Shown here piece by piece: positions 1-11,500 of a DNA stretch of 64,000 bases. Both the position numbers and the translations under genes were made by a program. The stretch's first letter is position 1, and every line of letters begins with the position of its first letter. The stretch covers positions 62,001-126,000 of the forward strand of contig RCAB01000109.1 in assembly GCA_003640385.1 (NCBI GenBank), in the 5' to 3' direction. Below the pieces are notes generated by a model. That model made no database searches, was not told the origin of the DNA, and was given only the letters and a program-made list of their open reading frames with translations. The stretch comes from Setaria digitata. Lineage: Eukaryota > Nematoda > Chromadorea > Rhabditida > Setariidae.

Positions 1-310
1 TATGAGATATATCATTAATAAGATGGCGCTAATATTTTTGAGATGAAGCGTGCCTTCAACAAATCACTAATTCAGAAGCATCTTGAGGTGTAGTAGGGAA
101 ATTTAAGCAACTAGATTCATAGAATGCAAACTAAAATTATCTCAGGGTTCAGGTATCTGAGGATAAGACATTATAGCAGGTTTCAGCCTAGCACATTTCA
201 GCTGATGTACTTTCATAATGTCTTTTACTCTTTTCAAACTGCGCAGAGACAAAAAAAGAAGAAAGATTTGTAAAAATATTCCAGGACGAAATAATTCGCA
301 AGAGTTCCAG

Positions 311-708
311 GTGTTGCAAAACATGCTGCCAACAGTGTTGTCAGTCATGTTGTGGATGCGGCAATTGTGGCGGCGGAGGTTGCGGTAGTGACGGATGTGG
401 CGGTCGTGGACGCAAAAAGCGAGATATTATGGAGCTTTTAGAGGGACGCTTGCTACGTGGAAAGCGCTCACCGGTGTGTTATTTTGCCAATATTAAAAAA
501 TCACAGTGATGAGAAAATTATGTGCATATTGTGTTTTATTTTATTCTTTATAAATCAGATATACTTTTGTCTTAAACAATTTTTTTCCGAAATTTCGAAT
601 AATTTTTACCATAACGGTCAACGATTTCAGGAGACTAGGCGCAGACGTATTGTGGATGGTATGCCAATTAAGAAAAAAGTTAAGGTACTGACTCACATTG
701 GTTTTTAA
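311..708 (+). CDS. 3' end of a cysteine-rich, dibasic (possibly secreted) protein gene
   Basis: Two exons fit, 311-473 and 631-708. An acceptor (ttccag) precedes 311, a GTGTGT donor follows 473, a TTTCAG acceptor precedes 631, and the stop is TAA at 706-708. The first exon enters in phase 2, so earlier exons lie before the window or in the first 300 bases. It encodes a stretch of CC pairs (CCKTCCQQCCQSCCGCG) followed by a Gly/Cys run, then GRKKRD and LRGKRSP, which resemble dibasic processing sites. The second exon is short and basic (ETRRRRIVDG, IKKKVK). Closely spaced Cys pairs and KR sites are common in secreted nematode peptides and cuticle-related proteins, but I do not recognise the family. 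A GTACTG donor at 685 could extend the gene into further exons instead of ending at 708. The coding evidence is composition plus matching splice phase. Confidence 0.5.
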
Positions 709-2509
709 TATTCGAAAATTTATAATTTCCTTAAAAGCAGTCAACAATTCCATTCATATATACCTGAGCGATTATTACTTCATTTTAATAGAGGTCAGAT
801 CACTTCTATAATATTAATTTAGTAAACACAAATTATTTATAAAATTAGTCATAGTCAAGTGCAGTATTTCTTATTCAAAATTCAGAAAGACACATATACT
901 ACTTAAGTTCCATTTCTTTTGAAACTAATTCATGGTGCGTAATTGGAGGAATTTAAAGCGCAAACGAATATCAGGCTACACATTGCAGAATTACTGCTGC
1001 TGAATCATTGCTGTATGACTGAAGTTGGTTATGACCCAAGCATATGTAACTCAGGGAATTTCCATTTTCGCAAACGAAACTTAATTTGGTAACTTTATTG
1101 ATTCGATTTCCTAGAAGTTTGATAATCGTAACATTCTCCAGAACTCCAATGCAGTCCAAATAAAGCAAGTTTTTATTTCGAACATCTGAAACATTAAGGA
1201 TTTCCACCGTTTAAACTTATACATCTTGGTGACTGTAAGTTGCATGACATTTGCAATGGAACCTCTGGAACTTTTAAATGTTGGATATCTAAGAAAATAA
1301 CATAAAATATACCAGAGAGAGCCAATCAATCTTTCCTAAAACAACCAGATTTGTACACTTCAAAAGAAAAAGGTACCACTCAGTCTCCAACTTACCTAAG
1401 TTTTCATGGAAAACTTAAGTCTAATTGAAGGACTTATACAACAGAACTGAGGGATCATTTTCCGCATACAAAACTCGCTACTACAAAATGGAAACATTAT
1501 TCACTCACATCCAGTTCCCTACTGTGACCAATTCTCATCCTCTCCTCTTTTCCCCACCGTTTTCATAATACTTACATTCCCACAGAATACAAACGCTTCA
1601 ATGAACATAATTCTCAAACTTGTAGCTGCAAAACAGCATAATGATAAATTTATCTTGATATTTTATGCAATAAAAAATGCTCTTTATTAGAATTAGAATA
1701 ACTATGTTTTACTAACAAAAAAACTCATCCATGTGAACTCAATAAATCATTAATGAATCGGCAGTAAACATATGTTGTTAAGGAAAGGGAAGAGTTAAGA
1801 GACTAAAACCATAAATACAATTATTATATAGATCTTTTTAAGCAGCCAGGAAAAGTACGACTAAAAAATTAAGAAGGAATAAAATGATGGAATTTCGTTT
1901 TGACAGCCACAAACGGCAACACATTTGACTGCGTGAAACCGCTCTAGCACAAAAACTTACGAACTACATATAGGTTGTAAAATTTATACAAACATGATTG
2001 AAATTATGAAGTAACATTGGAGAGAATCCTATCACAAACGTAAATGCGTACTAGCTAGACCTGAAAAAAACTGTTTCTAATATAAATTTAATAAAAACAC
2101 AACCATTTTATTTTTATTTTGGACTAACTATTTGAAATCTCGTCACTCAATTTCAATCAAAATTTTGTCGAAAGCACCAAAAAACAAGAGTTATTACGTT
2201 ACAGTACTATGATTCGCCGATATCTACTTAAGATAAAGAACATTATAAACCACTCAGCATTGTGATAGCAAAATTTGAAAAATATTTAGGAAATCAATAT
2301 TTAGAAAAAAAAACCAGTTTAATTGAAAAAAAGACATAGTTTCAAATACTAATTAGCACACTCCCCAAAAAAATACATCTCATATAGATGTATAAAATAC
2401 ATCTAATATACATAAGCAGATAAAGATTTAAACCACTGATACAATTTTTTAAAAATGCAACACAGTTATCAAAAATGATGATTACAACTCCCACAAAAAA
2501 AATTTCACT
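709..2509. other. Convergent intergenic region, 3' flanks of two genes
   Basis: No convincing exon is visible on either strand. The region separates the 3' end of the cysteine-rich gene (+) from the 3' end of the PNUTS-like gene (-). On the minus strand, AATAAA-type signals lie around 2105-2120, about 400 bases past the PNUTS stop, so much of 2100-2509 is probably its 3' UTR. The short open frames between 970 and 1330 show no coding-like composition. Confidence 0.5.
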
Positions 2510-5500
2510 TTAATCCTGGGTTGGACTAGCAGGAGAATCAATGGCAGATGTTTGAGAGCTGCCAACTGGTTTCGTCGACGGTACAGGGTCTTCAGGTGGT
2601 GATTTCCGTTGATCAGCATTTGTCACCAATCCCAAACCTAAACGACAATCACTTCCTTCCACTACATGTTGCGTATCTGTAGGATGATGTTCCTGAAGTT
2701 GTTGTTTACTATCAACCAGCTGATTGTCTGCACTAACAACACCTCGTTGGTCATTTCGTTCCCGATCGTCGTTCCTGGATCGTCTTTCAAAATTTTCTTG
2801 GTCACATTCACGCGCAGTACGTGGACTACTACGCCTACGACGATCAGGTGAATACGGCCGTCTTTCAAATGGGCTTATCGATCTTGACCTGAAAAGTTTT
2901 CACTAATAAAAAAGAATCCTTAAATTCTCCTGCATAACTTCTTCCTAAGAGTCCGAGTCTTTCGGAAAACTCAAACAACCACAATCATTTAACTGCCAGA
3001 CAATTTTGAAAACATCGACCTCGATCGGCTCCTGCTTCTCGATCTCGACCAACTTTTTCTGCGCCGCCTTTCATAACGATCATATACACGACGGTCATAC
3101 TCATATTCCCGTTCCCTATCACGATCTCTGTCCCTATCACGGTCGTAAAATCCTCTACGACCAAATGAAGGGGCTCCACGCATACGTCTGAAACCAAAAG
3201 ACAAAGGTTAGAATCCTCACACCTTCTCTAAACCATAGTAAACACCAACTACAGACTTAAGAAGTTTAATGGGACACTGTCCAGAATTGAATTGCTTCCT
3301 GTTGAATTCCATCGTACTTCGAAAACTACCTCCAGCTTTTAATATCTTAATGCGTCATTGATCAGCCAAAAACACCATTTTTTAGCTTACCTATACCCAC
3401 CATCAGATCCACCACGACGCGTACCGCTCCTGAACGACTGACCACCTCGCCTAAAGCTTCGTCCTCGTTCATCGCTATAACCATAACCTTGAGTACCGGC
3501 AGTTGGCTCGTCACCATGCGCAAATCTGCACCTTGCACCATAACTGCATGTTCCCGATTGATAAAATGTACACTGCTTGACTGCTGTAAAAGCAGGAAAA
3601 AGGATAAATTAATGTTTTCTCCTCGTCCTCCTTCAATACGTTTTACCCATGTTATTACACGCATGCTGATGATGATGCAAATTTCGTTTTTCATTTCATC
3701 AATAAGTCTGTTAATAACTTTATTTCTGAAGTTCAAATACTGAAAACTGTTGGATAGAATTAAAAAATTCAAGAACTAGTAAACTGAGAAGCTTACAAGG
3801 ACGATTATAAGAACCATAAGATGGTGCTTCAGATGTTGATGGACCGCTTTGCGTAGTCAAATCTACACCCACGGTTGGTGTTACACCAGCCGGAACAGGA
3901 CCATTCAAGAGAGGTTGCTGTTGTTGGACCGGAAGTATGTATTGACCAGTTAACACCGGCGGCATGGGAAGCCTGAAAACCAAGGTATTATATTAATCCA
4001 ACAAAATTTCAGAAGGAAAATGCTCAAAGCGAATTCTAAAAAGTTGCAAAAATTTTATCCAAATATCTTTATGTCATAAGTAACTATATTCAAAGATAAA
4101 GGAAAAAGATATAATACCCGTGAGTAAAACGTGGTGGCGGTAAGGACATATTCGACACATTCGGAACACCAGAATGTGTTGTTAACTGAGCATAAGATGG
4201 AGTTGTGGCTACAGCAATTTGTGTGGCAGAAGGAGTTGACGTAGCTATTGTGCCAGCAGCAGTAGCAGCAGTTGAAGATACTTTATTCAGTATGCTTGCT
4301 AAATCTGAACTTGAACCAACAAGGCCTTTCTTTTTTAGTTCAGTCATTAATTTCTGCAAAATTTTGGTTCGATTGAGATGTATCTTGATAATTTGGCAAT
4401 ATCACCTTAAACTCATGAACTGAAAATTATCAATTCAAGGACAACTAATCGCAAACTTAGAGCATTCACGTAATTGACAAAAAAATCACGCACTTGAACA
4501 TCTATTTCTTTTCCTTCACTCTGATTCTGTCCCGATAAAGTTTCAGTATTAGCAGCAGTAGCGCTCGCAAAAACTTGAGCAACATCCTGAAAAATATGGC
4601 CAGAATAAGATTGTAATGTACTGGAAAAAAAGGTGAGAAACTTAGTTTCGATTCAGATTCTAAACTAAATCGAGGGAAATACCTGATTAAGATCCTCATC
4701 ATCAGCTTCAGATTCTAAGGGTATTTCGGTTGGTGGTAAAATAGCACCAGTTAACAACTCTGGTTCAGCATCAGCCAATTCAGCAGGCCTAAAAAAATTT
4801 TATCGCCTGTAAAAATCCGAAAATAAATTTCCCATATATAAGTGAGAAAATTCTATATATACGAAATAAAACTTACAAAGAAGGATCATAAAACGGCATC
4901 ATGATAGTTTTCTGACGCTCTTCTTCGATTTTTTTTGCTTCACTTTGTGAACCTCGACGCTCAAAAAACACGGCATCCGTAAGCTGTATCAATTTCCACT
5001 AAAAATTTCAATCAAAAATGCAAGCCTGTTCTATAGCATTTGTAAATTAGGGGACTATAACTTTAAAATGAATGAATGAGATATCCCTGCGATTACGAAT
5101 CAATATAGTTTCTTGGCAAAGGCCAATTTACTATATTCACAGGTAATAATATAGCCAGATACGTCCAATCTCACCAGTTAAAAAAAAATTGGAGAGTTCT
5201 ACAAATCCGGCAGTTTTGAAAACCCACCGCTAACTTTTCCCAAGTCTGCAGAACCTTGAAAAGCTTTGTAACCCTCAATACTTTTTAAAGTTTTGAAATC
5301 AAGACAGCATGAAACAAAATTTCTACATAAGTATAAAAACACACCGGAATGTGCGTAATTCCTTCTGAACGACCAGAGTTGAAACCAAATTCAGTTATAT
5401 GAAGGCTGCGCTGCTCTTTCATAAAAGTCCGCTCACGTTGCATTTCTAGATGCTTCATGTCCTCAGACGACAACTTGCTAACATTTACTAAAATTACATT

Positions 5501-8500
5501 CATCAGTTATTATAATTCAACTAGACGGATATCAAGTATTCAAATAAAATTTAACAGCAATAAGAAATAAAATAAGCAAAGTAATGAAATGAGAACTGTT
5601 TCAAATAACAATTTAATGAACACCAGACGAAGTTAATGAGCATCGGAGGCATTTACATCAAGGAACTTTAAAAATTCCTTTTACAACTAACTTGTAAAAC
5701 ATAAAAACTGCATCTTCAGGAGAGCTCTTATATTATTTTATAGATTTAAAAGACAACAATTATAGAGAAAAACTAACGTCTTTCACCCTCTTCCACTTCA
5801 AAATAACGGACTTCAACAAGTTCTTGCCCGTGCTCATCGGCAAAACGTATTTTTCGATTGCCAATCGGTACGATGTCTGGTTCTTCTACTACCACTTCCT
5901 TCTTTTCATCAACTGACACTTCATCATGTTTCTCCTTATTAAGTGATTTTGAGGTGTCACTATACAATCCCTCCTGAAAGGCTTGCTTTTTAAAGTGACT
6001 CCGTAAAATCAACACACTGTTACTGCAGCTCAAAAAATAAGAAAAAAAAAAAACTTTAAACACAAGCAGAAATAAACATTGGGGTCATATAAATGTGAAA
6101 AGGGAAATTTGATTTTTAGATGCTAAAGAATATTTGAGGCGCATGATAAACATTAAATCTTAAGTATTTGGGAGAAGGAATATTCAATTACTACATCTAC
6201 TAATTTTCAAGATATCTTTGTTCACAACATTAAAGAAACTTTCAACTGACCAATGATTTAACAGANCGAGTATTTGGGAGAAGGAATATTCAATTACTAC
6301 ATCTACTAATTTTCAAAATATCTTTGTTCACAACATTAAAGAAACTTTCAACTGACCAATGATTTAACAGAACACAATCATCACTGTTATGGTGAAATTA
6401 GCTAACTCGAAACCCAACAACGACAGAATTAAATCAGCTTATTCAAAATCGAAAAAAAAAAAAAAAAAAAAGAAAATAAACGAATATCTCACCATAACAC
6501 TAGGTATAACAGAAGCTGACGGTTTCATATTTAACGCCGACCGTTTTTTTGCTTGCTTTGGAGGCGCTTTCTTATGTCCTGGGTCCATCAAAGCATCCAT
6601 AAATGTATTGCTCATCATAACTCCTGCAAAATTACTACTTGGTCCTGATATTACGGTGTATCAGAATTAAATTAAAATATGCTAAGAATCACTTCCATAA
6701 CTCGAAAAAATAATATAAACATGTTAATAATGTAAAATTTTCTTTATCAAAAGTAAACTGAATGGAATAAATGGTCTGACTTGCAGGAGTATTCGACGCA
6801 GGTTTCTTGTCAGGAAGCGGCACAGTCGAAGCAGGAGATGAAGGATTCACTGCTAACACTTTGGGCATACTGACCGGAATAACTGCAAGAATGCGCAGAA
6901 AACGTTATAGCAAGTCAAGAAATACGATTCACTTGCTGAACAATACTTGGAACGTTGCAGAAAGTGATTTATGCATAGAGAAGTTAGTTCACATTTAAAA
7001 TATTTGTTATGTTGTAAGCGGATTATAGGCTGGCAACAAAGAAAACGTACTGGTGCGTTTTTTGGCATCCAACAACGCTTTGCTTGGTAAACTACTTTTC
7101 TTTTTAACCGCTGCCATAGCGTTAGCGCCACTTTTAGCTGTTGTAGCTTCATCGTCACCTTCTAATCCTAAAATTATCGGTAATGAATAGTCCTACTAGT
7201 TATCAGATTTGCTATTATTGGAAATGAAAAACTGGTCAGTGACTATACAAGCGTGCTGCAAACAACCGCTTAAACCATGCATCTCAACAACAGATGCTCC
7301 TAATGCGAATGACAAGTGCCATATCTGAATCCTCAACGAACGGAGAGACAGACGACCTATGAGACAACAGGAAGAAACAGAAACACTGTGTTGCGACCAA
7401 GCGAACCATATTTTCCATATAATAGCATTTCCCCCACTCGCCGCTGTACGTAATTCTCAGCAAGTCTTAATACTGGCGCCGCTCACAAGAGCTTACTATG
7501 CGATGTCTGCGAAACAGGATCGGTAGTGCATTCATTCATCATGCCATAGGGAGAAGAAGTAATGTTCGGCACTTTTACTCAAAGTAACTAGTCCACATTT
7601 AACGGTAAATCACAGTTTTCAAACTTCTTTGCATTCTCCATTTCTTCGTAGAGAAATTATTCTAATTCTGATTTCCTTCCAAGCCTGAGTATTTTGAGAC
7701 GTTTAAAATTTTCATTTTTATTTAACTTCAAATCCTGAAGTGACCTTTGGATCATTCGGTTCAACGCCAATTCACTTTGTTGGTATTTCTAATGATAAAG
7801 CAAATGATGGCTAGGGGAAAAGCATAGTTTGTTTTCATATATAACACTCTATATATGATGTGAAAAGAAGCACTGTCTTCATGGATAAAACAAAATGGTT
7901 CTCCGAAATGCTTGGAAAAAGAACAGTTTTATAGGGGAAAAAAAATGAACAACAACAGTCAGCAGTAGTAGCAGCACGGCTCGTACAATCACCGAACACC
8001 TGTTGCATGGGATGATGAAGAATCCTGAAATTCATTAATATTACGTAGTCTACCAGCAGAATGGAATTTGATATGAACTTTAATTTCAAAAATTCTCACT
8101 TAAAATCAGACGTTAAAGCGACCTGTTATAAAGAAATTTGGTAGTAAGCTTTTAGGCGATAAAGAAATTATAAAACGAAAAACGTCATTCTTTAAATGAT
8201 CTCTGATTAAGAAAAAAATCAAACTGTGGAATGCCATTTTTTGACTTTCAAAGTACACAAAACTAAATAATTTAAATAATCAGGAACCTTCCCAAGTTGT
8301 CAATAACGGAAAAAATATAATGCTACAAAGAAATTTAACCGTACTTTCTATTTCGTTTTTCTAAAAATGCATTTAACTCGAACTAACAGCGAAAGACATA
8401 TTGAAATAAAAGCTCTCCCCTTTTCATTTCCTTACATTCCTGCATATCCGACACTAACTTCACATTCGCTACAATGCATTATTCTAAGAATTTGACAAAT

Positions 8501-11500
8501 TCTAGAAATATTTAGGAATATCACTTTCTCTTTTTGCCGATGTGTCTTGAAGCAGAAATTCAAACAGAAAAAACTGCTCATTAATTTATAATTTTTAAAT
8601 CCTTACGCTAACTTTTTTAACGTCCCTATGCGCTTAAATCATGTTCAGAAAGAAGAAATAATACTTGACCATTTACAGTACCTGTTGAACGGAATTTCGA
8701 AGTATATGTTTTAGCTGTTTTTGGACGCCGTTTCTTTTCTTTCCTTTCTTCACCCAACTTTTCGAACATGTTGAATTCATTAAGCTTATTGGACACGGCT
8801 TTGTTAGCTTCACTTGATTTTTCGACCTTTTCCAATCTGCTACTGCCAACTTTTGAAGATGAGACTTTTACGGCACTTTCGGTTTTACCAGAATCTGATT
8901 TTTCAGAACTTTCGGTATTAGGTAATTTTTTACTAGACTCCACTTTATTTCCAGAAGCTTCCTTTTGTTTGCTTCCATCTGACTCTGTTTCTTTGTCAAC
9001 AGGTTTTGGGATCTCCATACTGTCTTTCTTGATTTTTGCTTTGCTAGCGCTCCCAGATGTTGGATGAGGTGTTTTACGCTTTGCAGAACCGACTTTCTTT
9101 GTTTCTTCAGGCATCTGATGAGGTGGTGCAGATACTAAACGCTTCCATCGTACTACTAAGTCACCAGATATTTTGCGCACATCTAAAAAACATATTATTT
9201 GACAAATAGTAAGGAGGAAACAGGAAAGAGAGAAAAAAACTTTTCTTCTCTGAATGAAGTTTGAATCTCACCTTGGTCAGGACAGCTTTTTGATAATTTA
9301 CGGACAAATTTTGGAGTATCGTTTGACTGCAGCAACTCCAAAGTTAGGTTAGCCTTAAACCAACAAATTAAGTCGAAGAATTATAGCTGACCAAATTGGA
9401 ATAAGCATTTGTAAACGAGGGACTCAATACGATTTCGCATTAAAACCGTATATTTCGATCTCATGAGAAGAATGTCAGATTTCAATAGTATTAAATGAAA
9501 AATAAAATTCGCTTTCAGAAACAATCGAGAAAGAAAGTGAACTAGTGTGCTCTAAGTCATTGAAAAATTTCAAAAAATCAGGATCCTCATCAAAAGAAGC
9601 TCAAGGAAATGACTGTGTCATCAGTGCATTAAAAATGAAATCAAATAAAAGTCCAGAGAAGCGACTTGCCTGGGAACACTGAGTTAACAATAATTTCAAA
9701 CGACTCCAGTCTTCATTCGTTTCCGCAGTCTTCAGCCATGAACCCATCTGTTTCCATCCAAGTGGTGTACTAAAGCGTTGAATAGCAGCGACCTGCGCAG
9801 CCACTGTTGAACCACTGAAACACTGGAATAAGTGAAATCTTCCTGTACATAATACAAACTTTTCCTCCTTTCTAAATTCTAGATTTCTGAGACGAGATAT
9901 GATAAACAAAGACTTATTTTAACGAATGATTCATTAAAATAAATCCTTAAATACAATCAGCACTAAAGACATGTAATTCATGAATCCAAGGAAGCTGAAT
10001 TCAAACCACCCTAAAGACATTCAAACGCAACTGTCCATAAATAATATTTTGCACTTAACAACCATTTTTTATTTTACCTTATTTTATCACTTTCTCCGTC
10101 ATCCGGTATAATTGACTTTTTTTTTGTTTTTCCTCCGGTACCGCTAAGGCCGGAGGATGATGGCTGCGACTCCTGCGAAAAATGTTGCTTTTGACGCTGA
10201 AATACAACCAACTCAACCACTGAATGCTTTAGCAGCAGTGGAGACGAAGACACACAGCACACACAAAAAAAAAAAAAAGAAAATGAAGTTGAAGAAGAAG
10301 GAATAATGCAACTAACTGGACAAGCAAGTTATTTCTAAAAACGCTTACATGGCTTACATGGACTACACTGCATAAATTAAATAACTTTCCGTACAATTCA
10401 ATACCGATACCGAATATGTGGAAGTGAAAGAATTGAAATGTTTATTTTCGCAGTGACTAACTTTATCTTCAAGAGCTTTTGCCACAATTTCGCGCGCTAC
10501 AGCTCGATAATTTTCATTGGACGAATTGCTTTCACTATCATCTCTTTGCGATCGACACGCTGGAGCCAACTGCTGACGCAGAAATACATATCGCGGTTGC
10601 GCACTATTCTCCATCACACGATATAACTATAAAACGTATATACCCATCTGTTCAAAAATTGATCTTTCTCGAAATCTTAACATCTGGAGTTGCAGTTATT
10701 TAAGAAACAATCTTATTTCAACTTTCTTGTCAAATATAAAAAAAAAACATTGAAATTGGACGGCTCATAACAGCAAAACCACAAATGGAGGGCCAAGAAA
10801 ACATTCACTGAGCATATTTAATATTGAAAAATAGTTTATGATTCTTAACTGGCCATTATAATATATAATAATACATGACAAGAATATTTCTCTACCTTCC
10901 CTGCAAACTTAAAAGCATCAGAAGAAACAAACAATACTGGACAAAAATAAAAATGCGTTGTGACTGTAACCAAATATTTCGTTCAAATCCGGCTTTTATA
11001 ACTAATCACATAATCTCATGATTATTTCGAGACTGAACTGAACTGCTCGAAAAAAAAAAAAAAACACACCGAGCCCTGATGTAATCTTGGATGATCTTGC
11101 GCACGTACGGATTGGAGTGCGTAAATTGGCTGACCTTCTACTGTATGTCCAACAACAGTATACTGAAAAGAAGATTGAAAAGTTCATTATTATATTTCAA
11201 TAAAATTTCATTAAAAGTTGCCCGATCTATTTATTGCTTCTGCACTACATGCTTCGCTAAATTTTTATCCCGCAACTCAGAAACACAGTTCTTCTAATGA
11301 TTCATTTAGCCATTTAATTAGATACAGCTCATATATTTTTTTTGCACAAGAATATTGCACATCCCCATTTTGAAACTGACATTGCTATGTAATCATATTA
11401 CGCTGCCATAAATATATGCATAAATATCCACAGATTAAAGGAATATGCAGAAATCGAATATGGAAATACTTTTGAAGTTTCTATTGATTACTAAAAAAAA

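Noticed and set aside
8768..9067. 99-codon + strand open frame rich in Ser and Leu
   Set aside because: It is the antisense shadow of the long Lys/Ser-rich PNUTS exon 8682-9182.
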